DNA of 64,000 nt from Gaiellasilicea sp963745775. Lineage in GTDB: Bacteria; Actinomycetota; Thermoleophilia; Gaiellales; Gaiellaceae. The position numbers and the translations under genes were made by a program. Every line of letters starts with the position of its first letter. Position 1 is the first letter of the stretch. Below are positions 48,809 through 57,277 of the stretch, piece after piece. Location of the stretch: contig CAVUYY010000008.1 of assembly GCA_963745775.1 (NCBI GenBank), forward strand, positions 310,001 to 374,000. The letters are read 5' to 3'. The notes beneath the pieces were generated by a model. It searched no databases. It was not told the DNA's origin and saw nothing but the letters and a program-made list of their open reading frames with translations.

Positions 48809-49024
48809 ATGACTGAGGCGAAAGCAACATTGGAGCCGCGCCGGCCCGTCGAGGGCGAGTACGCGACCGACCCCGGCGAGTGGACGCCGGTCGACGTGGC
48901 CGCTCCCGCGCTGCGCAGATTCGAGGTTGCCTCGCTGCTCGCGCTGGTCGTCGTTCAGATCACCTGGGTGCTCCTGCTCGGCTATCTCGTCGAGAGGCTG
49001 CTCGGCACGTCGCTCCTTCCTTAG
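48809..49024 (+). CDS. 71-residue single-pass membrane protein
   Basis: ATG 48809 with GGAAGCTGGGGG upstream as a weak ribosome-binding site. The N-terminal 37 residues are polar and acidic (EGEYATDPGEWTPVDVAAPA), followed by one long helix (VASLLALVVVQITWVLLLGYLV, in two parts, about residues 40-63) and a short end. It lies 50 bases upstream of the TV-rich protein gene and may be cotranscribed with it. Family not recognised. Confidence 0.55.
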   Translation: MTEAKATLEPRRPVEGEYATDPGEWTPVDVAAPALRRFEVASLLALVVVQITWVLLLGYLVERLLGTSLLP

Positions 49025-49074
49025 GCAAGCTAGCGGGGAAGGGCTCGAGAGCCGAAGGCGTCGAAGGGAGCTCG

Positions 49075-49755
49075 ATGATCCGCAACCACTGGCGAGATCC
49101 GCATTTCTGGACGTGGTGGTGGCGGCAGCGGGTTCCGGGCGAGGCGAAGCTCGTCGCCGCCGTCGTCGGGGTCAGCCTGCTCGGCTTCGGCGGCTACGCA
49201 GCGGCGGGCGGTCTCGACACGGCGGTCGCGGAGGGGTCGAGCGAGTCGCTCTCCCCGCAGGTGACCACGGTCGAGAAGGTGCTCACGATCCGGGAGAGCG
49301 GACGGGTCGTGACGAGACCGGTACGGGTCGTCCGCACGATTCCCGGACAGGGAAGCACGTCGTTCTCGACCCAGGTGCTGCTCAACACGCTCACCACTCC
49401 CGGAAGGAGCTACGTCGTCACCCAGCGAGACGTTCGAACCGTTCCCGTCATCCGCCGAGTCGTCGTCACGCAGGACGGCCGAGCTCGAACCATCGTCGAG
49501 ACGCGGCCGGGGCGAACCCAGACGTCGGTCGTGACCGATCAGCGAACGGTGACCAACGAGCGCGTGCTCACGAACGAGCGGGTCGTGACCCGCGATCGCA
49601 CCGTGACGGACATCGTGACGATCCGGCTGACGGAGACGATCCAGCGAACCGAGACGGTGCCCGTGATCGTCGTCGAGACCGTGACCGTGCCGCTGACAGT
49701 GATCACCAGCCTGCCGATCACGATCCCCGTCACGATCACGATCGGGGGCGGCTAG
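49075..49755 (+). CDS. Membrane-anchored threonine/valine-repeat protein
   Basis: 226 residues, ATG 49075 with GAAGGGAG 5 bases upstream. A tryptophan-rich start (HWRDPHFWTWWWRQRV) precedes one membrane helix (LVAAVVGVSLLGFGGYAAAG, about residues 26-45). The remaining 180 residues are outside the membrane and made of short alternating units rich in threonine, valine, glutamate and arginine (TNERVLTNERVVTRDRTV, then TETIQRTETVPVIVVETVTV), ending in ITIPVTITIGGG. Alternating beta-prone residues suggest an extended or beta-solenoid stalk in the cell envelope. I do not recognise the family. It belongs to the small secreted set between rplY and prs. Confidence 0.65.
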   Translation: MIRNHWRDPHFWTWWWRQRVPGEAKLVAAVVGVSLLGFGGYAAAGGLDTAVAEGSSESLSPQVTTVEKVLTIRESGRVVTRPVRVVRTIPGQGSTSFSTQVLLNTLTTPGRSYVVTQRDVRTVPVIRRVVVTQDGRARTIVETRPGRTQTSVVTDQRTVTNERVLTNERVVTRDRTVTDIVTIRLTETIQRTETVPVIVVETVTVPLTVITSLPITIPVTITIGGG

Positions 49756-49907
49756 CGGTTTCCCTCGAGCCGGTCGCAGCCTCGGAGCCGAGCTGTTCAG
49801 GCGGCCGCGACGGTGTTACCGTCTCGGAGATGCGGCTTCGGGTCTCGGCTCTCTCGGTGCGGTGTTGTTTCCGGAACGACGGTTCGACCTATCCCAAAAG
49901 GAGACAC

Positions 49908-50063
49908 ATGAAGTTCCTTCTCATCCTCCTTGCCGCCGCGATCGGAGTAGCCGCAGTGGTTTTCGGGGGTTATGACGACTCGCCTGGGCTCCAGGGTTTG
50001 GGTGGCCTGTTCCTTGTCGGTGCGGTTGTGCTCGGCGTCAGAGCCGCGCGGCGCACCCAGTAG
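49908..50063 (+). CDS. 51-residue membrane protein
   Basis: ATG 49908 preceded by AAAAGGAGACAC, a near-perfect ribosome-binding site at ideal spacing. Two short hydrophobic segments (FLLILLAAAIGVAAVVFGG, and LGGLFLVGAVVLGV) are separated by a YDDSPGLQG loop. This architecture with the DDSPGLQ loop recurs in short actinobacterial proteins of unknown role, as far as I remember, but I cannot name a family. Possible terminator downstream at 50120-50160. Confidence 0.65.
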   Translation: MKFLLILLAAAIGVAAVVFGGYDDSPGLQGLGGLFLVGAVVLGVRAARRTQ

Positions 50064-50119
50064 TGCTCTTCCTCGGCAAGACAAGGCTGCGTTACGAGCT
50101 TCGCTGACGCCTCGACGCG

Positions 50120-50160
50120 CCGCCCGACACCTTACGCCCCTCGGCGAAGCGGGCGGTTTT
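50120..50160 (+). terminator. Candidate intrinsic terminator
   Basis: CCGCCC (50120-50125) can pair with GGGCGG (50151-50156), directly followed by TTTT. The enclosed 25 bases can form a smaller hairpin. It lies 57 bases after the stop of the 51-residue gene. Confidence 0.45.
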
Positions 50161-50219
50161 CGTCTTCACCCGGACATGCGATTACTATGTCCCTCTTACT
50201 TCGCGAGCGGGAGATGGGG

Positions 50220-50681
50220 ATGAAGAGTCACAGAAGACTGGGGTTGATCTTCCTGACGGTCGTGCTGGTAGCGGCGGTAGGTGCAGTGACGGCCGTAACA
50301 GGTATGGCGAGCACTGTCGAGCGGAGCGGCACGATCACCTGCACGTTCAACCCGCGAGAGCCCTACACCGCCTACAGCGGCCAGACCGCTCGGACGGCCT
50401 GCGTAGTGATGCACTACTCGACTACCTGGAACGACGAACCCAGTTGCACCTCGGGCACTTTGATCCTTTGGGGGATCGGCCATTTCGACACGCTGACCTA
50501 CTTCTACACAGGAAGGGCTGTCTCACCCAAGCTCGACGGCACGACGGTGTCGTCGTCAGGGGTCTACGCCCAAGACTCCGCCGACCTGGCGCAGGTTCTC
50601 CTTCCCGGCGCGCGGCTCGTCGAAGCCGGTTTCGGGTTCGGACACAACCAGCCTGTATCTCGGTTCCTGGGAGCCTGCTGA
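50220..50681 (+). CDS. Secreted 153-residue protein with four cysteines, unrecognised
   Basis: The start at ATG 50220 is preferred because GGGAG (50209-50213) is 6 bases upstream and a TACTAT -10 box (50183-50188) overlaps the more upstream ATG at 50187. A signal peptide (LGLIFLTVVLVAAVGAVTAV, about residues 7-27) is followed by a small exported domain with four cysteines (TCTF, TACVV, PSCTS and the C-terminal LGAC), probably two disulfides. Tyrosine and threonine are frequent (YTAYSGQTA, THYSTT-like). No known fold assigned. Composition is less GC-extreme than neighbouring housekeeping genes. Confidence 0.6.
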   Translation: MKSHRRLGLIFLTVVLVAAVGAVTAVTGMASTVERSGTITCTFNPREPYTAYSGQTARTACVVMHYSTTWNDEPSCTSGTLILWGIGHFDTLTYFYTGRAVSPKLDGTTVSSSGVYAQDSADLAQVLLPGARLVEAGFGFGHNQPVSRFLGAC

Positions 50682-50977
50682 CGACAAGCGGGCGCTATCG
50701 CTGAACAGCCGTCGACTTCAATCGACATCCCGTCCAAGCTGATCCTGCTCGAGTGCCAGGTCGAGACGACCACGTAGACGGTCCCGCCACCAGATCCGTG
50801 CCCACTCGATCACGTCACCGCGCCAGACTGAGTAGCGAAGAGAACACTCATGCATTTCCCGCAATAGAGCGGTTTTCGCCATCAGCTCAAAGTGTGGCCG
50901 TCGAACGCGAACGCGGGGAGAAAAAGGTGGACACCGCGGGCAGTCCGGCCCGGCTGCTGTCAAAAACGGACGGGGGA
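50682..50977. other. 296-base gap without a convincing gene
   Basis: Short frames exist on both strands but none has a ribosome-binding site or a coding-like composition. This lies between two convergent secreted-protein genes, so it may hold terminators; I see none with a clear stem and T-run. Confidence 0.4.
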
Positions 50978-51814
50978 CTAGCGCGTTGCCCTGACGGTGA
51001 TCCTGAACGCCCCGGTCGCGGTGTTTCCGCTTGAGTCCGTTGCCGCGCACGTCACCTGCGTCCTACCGAGTCGGAACCGACTTCCGGGCCTCGGGTTACA
51101 TGCGACAGGCACCACGCCGTCAGTGTCGTCCTGGGCGGTGACCCTGAAGGTCACCCGGGCACTCTTCGCGCCCTTCTTCGCTCGCACGGTCTTGCTCGTC
51201 GCTCCGGAGATTGTGGGCTGCGTCGTGTTGAACTCGTACCCGGAGACGTTCAGCGTTCCCGTCCAGGTCTCCGTTCCGTACGACTCCACCCCGAGCGGGA
51301 GCGTGCGCGTGAGGGTGCCGCTGCCCGTCGCTCCGAGGTACGTGCCGGCTCCACCCGTGACCGTGAAAGTCTGAGTCTGGGTTCGTATTGCCGGCCACTC
51401 AAGGCACTCTGCGCCGTCGGCGACGGCGACGTGGATTTCCCCCTTACCGGCTACCGACAGTAGCGCCGTGTATGCCAGCGACTTGTTCTGAAGCGGAGTG
51501 GCACACCAGGGCGTCCCGATGGCGAGCGGGAGATCGTACTTGCCGCTCACCTGCCCCAGTCCGGGGAACCCTCCGGAGATCGTGCGCCCCGCGCAGTCGT
51601 TCCCCGTTGGCCCAATGTCACACCCGAGGCCTTGATGGTATGAGTGGAGAGCGAGGGTAGCGTTGATGTTCAACACTCCCGTGGCGGCCTGCGATCCAGT
51701 GGTCGCCGCCTCCGCTCCGGCGCTGGCTGCGTACCCGGTGGCGCCCACAGCGAGTCCAGCGACAAGGGCACCTAACGCTGCCCAGCGCAACCGCCCATCG
51801 CCCAGCCGCCTCAT
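50978..51814 (-). CDS. Secreted protein with a C-terminal HYR domain
   Basis: 278 residues, ATG 51814. A signal peptide (LRWAALGALVAGLAVGATGYAASA, in two pieces, about residues 9-33) is followed by a beta-rich domain (about 45-195) with TVTGGAGTYLGATGSGTLTR near residue 153, a pattern seen in allene-oxide-cyclase-like or dirigent-like barrels. Residues about 200-278 match a hyalin repeat (HYR) domain: VPVACNPRPGSRFRLGRTQV then TCAATDSSGNTATGAFRITV, the CNP...C..TDSSGN signature of this immunoglobulin-like adhesion module. It is probably an extracellular or surface protein. Found in the small-secreted-protein block between rplY and prs. Confidence 0.78.
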   Translation of the reverse strand: MRRLGDGRLRWAALGALVAGLAVGATGYAASAGAEAATTGSQAATGVLNINATLALHSYHQGLGCDIGPTGNDCAGRTISGGFPGLGQVSGKYDLPLAIGTPWCATPLQNKSLAYTALLSVAGKGEIHVAVADGAECLEWPAIRTQTQTFTVTGGAGTYLGATGSGTLTRTLPLGVESYGTETWTGTLNVSGYEFNTTQPTISGATSKTVRAKKGAKSARVTFRVTAQDDTDGVVPVACNPRPGSRFRLGRTQVTCAATDSSGNTATGAFRITVRATR

Positions 51815-52059
51815 AGCTGCTCCTAGCCGCCCTGCCTGCCTTTCCGGCGCACCCTCTTACATCAAGGGGCGTAGATCAAGTGCCGAGGGGAACGACAGCC
51901 GTGGGCTAGTAGATCCGGGGCACGCGCCGGTGGCGTCGGCGTCGCAGAGTCGACCACGCGAACGCCGGCGAGCATCATGCGCGTGGAGCCTCGCGCTCAC
52001 CGAGTGGGTAAAGATTTGGGTAGAAACCGGCCTGAAACGGCTTCGCAAAGCGGGAATCT
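51815..52059. other. 245-base gap between prs and the HYR protein gene
   Basis: No gene is seen. The region probably contains the prs 3' end signals and the HYR gene promoter. It is less GC-rich (GTAAAGATTTGGGTAGAAAC) near prs. Confidence 0.4.
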
Positions 52060-53115
52060 CTAGAAGAGCTGGTTCTCGCCGCCGAAGATCGCCGAGACGG
52101 AGTCGTCGGAGAAGACGTTCATGATCGTCTCCGCGAGCAGGCCGGACACGCTCAGCACGGTCAGGTTCGGGGGGCGGCGGCGAGGGTCGATCGGAACGGT
52201 GTCGGTGACGACGATCCCGGTGATGTCGGACTCGGCGAAGCGCTCGAGCGCGTCGCCGGAGAAGAGACCGTGCGTCGCGAACACCCAGACGTCCTGCACG
52301 CCGTGCTCCTTGAGCGCGGACACGTTCGCGAGCAGGGTCCCGCCGGTCATGATCACGTCGTCGCCGACGATCGCCACCTTGTCGCGAACCCGGCCCGTGA
52401 TCTCGGTCACCTCGACGCTGTCGTGCGTCGGACGCGTCTTGTGCATGATCGCGAAGTTCGCCTCGATCATCTCTCCGAAGCGGACCGCCAGCTTGGCGCG
52501 ACCGGCGTCGGGCGAGACGGACACCACTCCGTCGCCCGTCAGGCCGATGTCGCGAAAGTGGCGCGCGAAGAGCGGGAGCGCGGTCATGTGGTCGACCGGG
52601 ATGGTGAAGAAGCCCTGGATCTGGCCGGCGTGGAGATCCATCGTCAGCACGCGGTCGGCACCCGCGAGCTGGAGCATGTCGGCGACGAGGCGGCCGGAGA
52701 TCGGCTCGCGCGGCTTGGCCTTCCGATCCTGCCGCGCATAGGGATAGAGCGGCATCACGGCCGTGATCCGCTTGGCGGACGCCAGCCGAGCCGCCTGGAT
52801 CATCATCAGGAGCTCCATCAGGTTCCGGTCGACCGGCTCGCAGCCGGTCTGGATGATGAAGAGGTCGGCGCCGCGGATCGACTCGATGTAGCGGCAGTAG
52901 GTCTCGCCGTTCGCGAAGGTCGCGAGCTCGACCTCGCCGAGCTCGAGCCCGAGCTGCTCGGCCATCCTCTGCGCCAGCTCCCCGTGGGAGCGGCCGGCCA
53001 CCACCATCAGCCGCTTCTGCGGCGTCAGCGGGAGCGCGTGGCCCACGGTCGGAGTGGCCCGAGGCGTCGGCACCTCGAGCCCGGGGAGCGACTGCTCAAC
53101 GGTTCCGCTTTCCAC
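52060..53115 (-). CDS. prs: Ribose-phosphate pyrophosphokinase
   Basis: 351 residues if translated from GTG 53115, 20 bases inside the end of glmU. It makes PRPP from ribose 5-phosphate and ATP. Motifs: MVVAGRSHGELAQRMAEQLG near residue 37, ETYCRYIESIRGADLFI near 70, the metal-binding YARQDRKAKPREPIS near 125, MDLHAGQIQGFF near 158, and the PRPP-binding loop VGDDVIMTGGTL near 252. Homologues begin close to residue 36, so a shorter product from one of the in-frame GTG codons (VPTPRATP or VGHALPL) is possible. glmU-prs is a standard actinobacterial pair. Confidence 0.93.
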   Translation of the reverse strand: MESGTVEQSLPGLEVPTPRATPTVGHALPLTPQKRLMVVAGRSHGELAQRMAEQLGLELGEVELATFANGETYCRYIESIRGADLFIIQTGCEPVDRNLMELLMMIQAARLASAKRITAVMPLYPYARQDRKAKPREPISGRLVADMLQLAGADRVLTMDLHAGQIQGFFTIPVDHMTALPLFARHFRDIGLTGDGVVSVSPDAGRAKLAVRFGEMIEANFAIMHKTRPTHDSVEVTEITGRVRDKVAIVGDDVIMTGGTLLANVSALKEHGVQDVWVFATHGLFSGDALERFAESDITGIVVTDTVPIDPRRRPPNLTVLSVSGLLAETIMNVFSDDSVSAIFGGENQLF

Positions 53116-54418
53116 CGCGCCCTTCCTTGATCGTCTGGCGCGGCGCGAAACCGACCAGGGCGTTGTCCGGGACGTCGTCCGTGACCACGCTGCCGGGCGC
53201 CGTCCAGACGTCGTCGCCGACCGTCACCGGAGCGACGAACATGGTGTCGACGGCCACGCGGGCATTGTCGCCGATCGTCGTCTTCCCCTTCGGCTGCCCC
53301 GGCAGGTGGGGAAAGTTCGCGGTGATCGAGCCTGCGCCGATGTTCGTTTCCTCCCCGATCTCCGCATCTCCGATGTAGGAGAGATGCGGCACCTTCGAGC
53401 CTGCACCGATCCGTGACTTCTTGATCTCGACGAAGGTGCCTGCCTTGGAGCGCGGGGCCAGCACCGTTCCGGCGCGAAGGTAACAGAACGGCCCGACGGT
53501 CGCCCCCGGGCCGACCTGGGCGTCCAGGAGAACCGCGTGCGGCCCGATCTCCGCGTCTGCGGCGATCGTGGTGACGCCCCTGAGAATCGTGAACGGGTGC
53601 ACGACCGCCTCCGGCTCGAGCAGGACGGTCGGCTCGATCCACGTCGAGGCGGGATCCGCAATCGTCACGCCCGCCAGCATGTGCGCGAGGTTGATCCGGT
53701 CGCGCAGCGCGGCGCCGGCAGCGGCAAGCTCCACGCGGGTGTTCACTCCCTCCGTCTCGTCCGGATCGGACGCAACATGGGCCGCGACTCGCTCGCCACG
53801 TTGGACCAGGTCGAGCACTGCATCGGTGAGATAGAGCTCGCCCTGGGCGTTGTGGGGCTCGAGCCGCTCGAGCGCGGGCCACAGTCGGTCTGCCCGGAAG
53901 ACGTAGATCGACGAGTTGCACTCCCGCAGCGCGAGCTCCTCGGGTGTCGCGTCGAGCGCCTCGACGATCGCGCGGACGCTGCCGTCCGCAGCGCGGACGA
54001 TCCGGCCGTAGGAACGCGGCTCGACGGGCTCGAACGAGAGGACGGTCGCGGCGGCATCCTCCCGGCGATGCGTCTCCAGGAGCTCCGCGAGCAGGTCGGA
54101 CGTCAGGAGCGGCGTGTCGCCGGAGAGGACGAGCACCTCGTCGACGGCGCCCTCGAGCGCGTCGCGGGTGCTGCGGATCGCGTCTCCCGTACCGAGCGCG
54201 CGCTCCTGAACAGCGACCTCGACGTCGCCGAACGCGTCGCGTGTCGCCGGCGAGGCGACGACGAGGGTCCGTGCCGGTTCGAGCGGCCGGGCGGCCTCGA
54301 GCACCCAGTCGACCATCCTGCGGCCGAGGATCGGATGGAGATGCTTGGGCACGGACGAGCGCATGCGCGTGCCGAGGCCGCCGGCCATCACGACTGCTGC
54401 GAGCTTCGTCTCGGTCAT
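53096..54418 (-). CDS. glmU: Bifunctional GlmU: N-acetylglucosamine-1-phosphate uridyltransferase/glucosamine-1-phosphate acetyltransferase
   Basis: 440 residues, ATG 54418. It makes UDP-GlcNAc for peptidoglycan. The N-terminal uridyltransferase domain shows VVMAGGLGTRMRSSVPK at residues 9-25, VLVLSGDTPLL near 98, ECNSSIYVF near 170 and AQGELYLTD near 193. The C-terminal left-handed beta helix (about 250-430) contains the acetyltransferase segments GPFCYLRAGTVL, KAGTFVEIKKSRIG, VPHLSYIGDAEIGEETNIGA and the GSITANF part. Complete. It follows the Gln tRNA gene and overlaps prs. Confidence 0.95.
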   Translation of the reverse strand: MTETKLAAVVMAGGLGTRMRSSVPKHLHPILGRRMVDWVLEAARPLEPARTLVVASPATRDAFGDVEVAVQERALGTGDAIRSTRDALEGAVDEVLVLSGDTPLLTSDLLAELLETHRREDAAATVLSFEPVEPRSYGRIVRAADGSVRAIVEALDATPEELALRECNSSIYVFRADRLWPALERLEPHNAQGELYLTDAVLDLVQRGERVAAHVASDPDETEGVNTRVELAAAGAALRDRINLAHMLAGVTIADPASTWIEPTVLLEPEAVVHPFTILRGVTTIAADAEIGPHAVLLDAQVGPGATVGPFCYLRAGTVLAPRSKAGTFVEIKKSRIGAGSKVPHLSYIGDAEIGEETNIGAGSITANFPHLPGQPKGKTTIGDNARVAVDTMFVAPVTVGDDVWTAPGSVVTDDVPDNALVGFAPRQTIKEGRGGKRNR

Positions 54419-54432
54419 GGGCGCGAGAGAGA

Positions 54433-54506
54433 TGGCTGGGGCGCCAGGATTCGAACCTGGGATCGCGGGACCAAAACCCGCTGCCTTACCACTTGGCTAC
54501 GCCCCA
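54433..54506 (-). tRNA. tRNA-Gln(UUG)
   Basis: On the minus strand the acceptor stem TGGGGCG pairs with CGCCCCA, the discriminator is G and the CCA end is encoded. The anticodon stem GCGGG/CCCGC frames the loop TTTTGGT, giving anticodon TTG (glutamine). The T arm CCAGG-TTCGAAT-CCTGG is perfect. It lies 14 bases upstream of glmU, a place where actinobacteria commonly keep a Gln tRNA. Confidence 0.97.
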
Positions 54507-54534
54507 GGGCACTGATCCGAGTATAGGCCGGTCG

Positions 54535-54891
54535 TCAGCGGCGTTCTCGTAGGAGCAGGACGAGCGCGACGACGGCCGCCACGACGATCGCGACGACGGC
54601 AAGCGTGGTCACGACGAGAGTGACCGCGGGCACCAGCACGACTGCAAGCTGCGACACGGAGGCGATCCAGCTCGCTTCGCGGATCGCCTGGTGGTCGCTT
54701 TCCCGGCCGACGGCGAAGTAGAGGCCGACCGTCGCCGCCGCCAGAACGAGCACGATCCACCAGGGAACCGCCCCGAAGAGGACGAGCAGCCCTTCGACGA
54801 CCACGAGCGCGAGCACGATCCGAAGCCGGTTCGTGTGCAGCACAGCTCCGAGCCGGCTGTGACCCTGCTCGATCGTGGCGTGCGTCTCCAT
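54535..54891 (-). CDS. 118-residue membrane protein with four helices
   Basis: ATG 54891. A polar start (ETHATIEQGHSRLGAVL) leads into four hydrophobic stretches: RIVLALVVVEGLLVLFG, WWIVLVLAAATVGLYFAV, then a loop (REASWIASVSQLAVVLVPAV) and VVTTLAVVAIVVAAVVALVL, ending in basic RERR. It may be a small integral membrane protein related to DUF-type actinobacterial proteins near ispE, but I do not recognise it. It precedes the Gln tRNA gene with 28 bases between and follows ispE by 41 bases. Confidence 0.7.
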   Translation of the reverse strand: METHATIEQGHSRLGAVLHTNRLRIVLALVVVEGLLVLFGAVPWWIVLVLAAATVGLYFAVGRESDHQAIREASWIASVSQLAVVLVPAVTLVVTTLAVVAIVVAAVVALVLLLRERR

Positions 54892-54932
54892 GCTCAGACG
54901 GTACCGGTCGAAACGGCGGGGGACCCGGCGGG

Positions 54933-55766
54933 TCAGCCGTACCACGTGGGCACCGTCAGCCAGGTTCGGCCGGCGCGGCCGAGGGCGAGCTGCGCGGCTT
55001 CGGCGTGCCGACGATGGAGAAAGAGGCCGTACACGGTGGGGCCTGCACCCGTCACGTCGGCACGGAACGCGCCGAGCCGGACGAGCTCGGCGGCGAGCGG
55101 CGACGAGGCGAGGTCGTTCGGCGGCAGCTCGGCGAGCCGGCGCGCCCTGGTTGCGCCGGCGAGGGCAGCGTCGAGCGCAGACCGGCGGTCGTCCCAGCCG
55201 TTCGCCCCGTCCCGCTCGTCGAAGCGTTGGTAGACCGCAGCCGTCGATTCCTTCAGCGCGCCGTGCGGGAGCACGAGCAGCACCCAGTAGTCCTGCGGGA
55301 GCTCGAGCGGGGAGAGCTCGGAGCCGTCTCCGCGGCCGAGCTGCGGCCCAGACGTCAGGAAGAACGGGACATCGGCGCCGAGCCCAGCCGCGAGCCGGTG
55401 GAGCTCGGTCGGCGGCAGCGGCTCGGTGAGCGTGAGGTTCGCGAGGCGGAGCGCGGTCGCGGCGTCGGAGCTGCCGCCGCCGAGCCCGGCCGCCACCGGA
55501 ACCCGCTTCGTGATCACGGCCCCCCAGCGAGGCTCGACACCGGCGGCGGTCGCCAGCTCCTCGAGCGCTCGACGGACGAGCGTGTCCTCCGCGTAGCCGG
55601 TCACGGTGAGCCGAGGAGCGGCCGAGATCGCGACTCGGTCGCCCAGGTCGAGCCGCTGGAGCACCGTCGCCACCTCGTGCTTGCCGTCGGCTCGGCGGGG
55701 CCCGACGACGAGCGCGAGGTTCAGCTTCGCGGACGCCGGTGCCCGCCTCGCGCCGTCCGACGTCAC
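54933..55766 (-). CDS. ispE: 4-diphosphocytidyl-2-C-methyl-D-erythritol kinase
   Basis: 277 residues from GTG 55766, coupled to rsmA by GTGA. It phosphorylates CDP-ME in the non-mevalonate isoprenoid pathway. GHMP kinase motifs: APASAKLNLALVVG near residue 8, the ATP loop PVAAGLGGGSSDAATALRLA near residues 95-113, and the C-terminal GAFRADVTGAGPTVYGLF near residues 233-250. FFLTSGPQLGRGDG near residue 145 corresponds to the usual gGTA-like loop. The length is normal. Confidence 0.93.
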   Translation of the reverse strand: MTSDGARRAPASAKLNLALVVGPRRADGKHEVATVLQRLDLGDRVAISAAPRLTVTGYAEDTLVRRALEELATAAGVEPRWGAVITKRVPVAAGLGGGSSDAATALRLANLTLTEPLPPTELHRLAAGLGADVPFFLTSGPQLGRGDGSELSPLELPQDYWVLLVLPHGALKESTAAVYQRFDERDGANGWDDRRSALDAALAGATRARRLAELPPNDLASSPLAAELVRLGAFRADVTGAGPTVYGLFLHRRHAEAAQLALGRAGRTWLTVPTWYG

Positions 55767-56530
55767 AACGCCGCGGCCAGGGCGACGAACTCGGCCGGCT
55801 CGAGCTCCTCGGCACGCACGTTGGCCCCTCGCCCGATCTCCGCGAGCGCCTCGACTCCCTGTTGCCGGCTGGCGAGCCCGGCCAGCGCGAGTGAGTTCGG
55901 CAGCGTCTTGCGCCGGTGCGCGAACGACGCCTCGACGACCCGCTTGACGCTCTCGAAGCCCGCCGGCAGGGGCAGTCGCCTGAACGCGACGAGCGCCGAG
56001 TCGACGTTCGGCGGCGGGCGGAAGACCGTGCGCGCCACGGGGTGAAAGCCGGTCTTGCGGGCGGCGAGCTGGACGAGCACGGACACGGCGCCGTAGGCCT
56101 TCGTCGAAGGGGACGCGAAGAAACGATCCGCCACCTCGCGCTGCACCATCACGCACCAGAGCTCGAGGCTCGGCAGACCCTCGAGGCTCTCCACCACAAC
56201 CGGCGTCGCGACGTTGTAGGGCAGGTTCGCCACGAGCTTCGTGGGCGTCGGCCGCAGCGCGGCGAGGTCGAGCGCGAGCGCGTCGCCCCAATGGAGGTCG
56301 ACGTCAGCGGCCGCGAGCGGCCGAAGATGGGGTTCGAGAGAGCGGTCGAGCTCGACCGCGTGGACATGGGCCACCGTCCCGGCCAGGAAGCGCGTGAGGA
56401 CGCCCAGGCCCGGGCCGATCTCCAGCACCACGTCGCTCGGCTCGAGCTCCGCGAGCCGGCCGATCACGCCGAGGATGTTCTCGTCGGCGAGGAAGTGCTG
56501 GCCGAGCTGCTTCTTGGGGACGACGGGCAT
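55763..56530 (-). CDS. rsmA: 16S rRNA dimethyladenosine transferase
   Basis: 255 residues, ATG 56530. It dimethylates two adjacent adenines at the 3' end of 16S rRNA. Motifs: KKQLGQHFLADENI at residues 6-19, the SAM-binding VVLEIGPGLGVLTRFLA near residues 34-50, HVHAVELDRSLEPHL near 55, VANLPYNVATPVV near 98 (the NLPY catalytic motif), and VFRPPPNVDSALVAFR near 168. The C-terminal helical domain ends in a lysine-to-alanine-rich tail. It overlaps ispE (GTGA) and follows tatD by 6 bases. Confidence 0.95.
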   Translation of the reverse strand: MPVVPKKQLGQHFLADENILGVIGRLAELEPSDVVLEIGPGLGVLTRFLAGTVAHVHAVELDRSLEPHLRPLAAADVDLHWGDALALDLAALRPTPTKLVANLPYNVATPVVVESLEGLPSLELWCVMVQREVADRFFASPSTKAYGAVSVLVQLAARKTGFHPVARTVFRPPPNVDSALVAFRRLPLPAGFESVKRVVEASFAHRRKTLPNSLALAGLASRQQGVEALAEIGRGANVRAEELEPAEFVALAAAL

Positions 56531-56536
56531 CGGGAG

Positions 56537-57277
56537 TCAGAGCCGGAAGACGGCAGACGCGTTTGCGTCGATCTGCGCCGCGAGCTCGTCGGCGTCCTCC
56601 CCACGCGCCGCGGCAAGCGCAGCGACGGTGTGCATCACGTGCGCCGGCTCGTTCGGCCGGCCGCGCAGGGGCTGCGGGGCGAGGTAGGGGCTGTCCGTCT
56701 CGGCGAGGATCCGCTCGGCGGAGACGCGGGCGGCCGCCTCGCGGAGCTCCGTCGCCTTCGGGTAGGTGACGTTGCCGGCGAACGAGACGTAGTAGCCCCG
56801 CTCGAGCGCCGCCGGGAGCAGCCCCGCGGAGGAGAAGCAGTGGAGGATGACCCGGCCGTCGAAGCGAGCGAGTGCGGCGGTCGTCTGCTCGTCGGCGTCG
56901 CGGGAGTGGATCACGAGCGGGAGCCGCAACTCCCGTGCGAGCTCGATCTGCGCGTCGAAGAGCCGCAGCTGCTCCTCGGGCGTTGCACGATCGTGGTGGT
57001 TGTCGAGGCCGGTCTCGCCCACGGCGACGACCCTGGCGTGACCGAGCAGCTCGCGGAGCTCGTCGATCCTGTCCGCCTCCTCCCCACCCGCCTGGTGAGG
57101 ATCGATTCCGAGCACCGCCCGCACGCCGTGCTCGGCTGCAAGCGCGAGCGCCGCCCGCGACGACTCGATCCCGGTTCCGATCGCGATCACGCGCGTGACG
57201 CCGGCTTCGCGGGCGCGGGCGAGCAGCTCGCCGGCGGGCTCGTCGCAGCCGTCGAGATGCGCGTGGGTGTCGATCAC
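56537..57277 (-). CDS. tatD: TatD family hydrolase
   Basis: 246 residues from GTG 57277, coupled to metG by GTGA. TatD is a metal-dependent DNase of the amidohydrolase fold. Metal ligands appear in order: DTHAHLDGC at residue 3, VGETGLDNHHDR near residue 89, LVIHSRDADEQT near 125, ILHCFSSAGL near 150 and LAETDSPYLAP near 198. The ending is helical with the usual ...NASAVFRL. Position in the metG-tatD-rsmA-ispE operon is conserved across many Gram-positives. Confidence 0.93.
   Translation of the reverse strand: MIDTHAHLDGCDEPAGELLARAREAGVTRVIAIGTGIESSRAALALAAEHGVRAVLGIDPHQAGGEEADRIDELRELLGHARVVAVGETGLDNHHDRATPEEQLRLFDAQIELARELRLPLVIHSRDADEQTTAALARFDGRVILHCFSSAGLLPAALERGYYVSFAGNVTYPKATELREAAARVSAERILAETDSPYLAPQPLRGRPNEPAHVMHTVAALAAARGEDADELAAQIDANASAVFRL

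Noticed and set aside
50753..51034. 93-codon plus-strand frame after the four-cysteine secreted protein
   Set aside because: No ribosome-binding site, no recognisable motif, and it runs into the 3' end of the HYR gene on the other strand.
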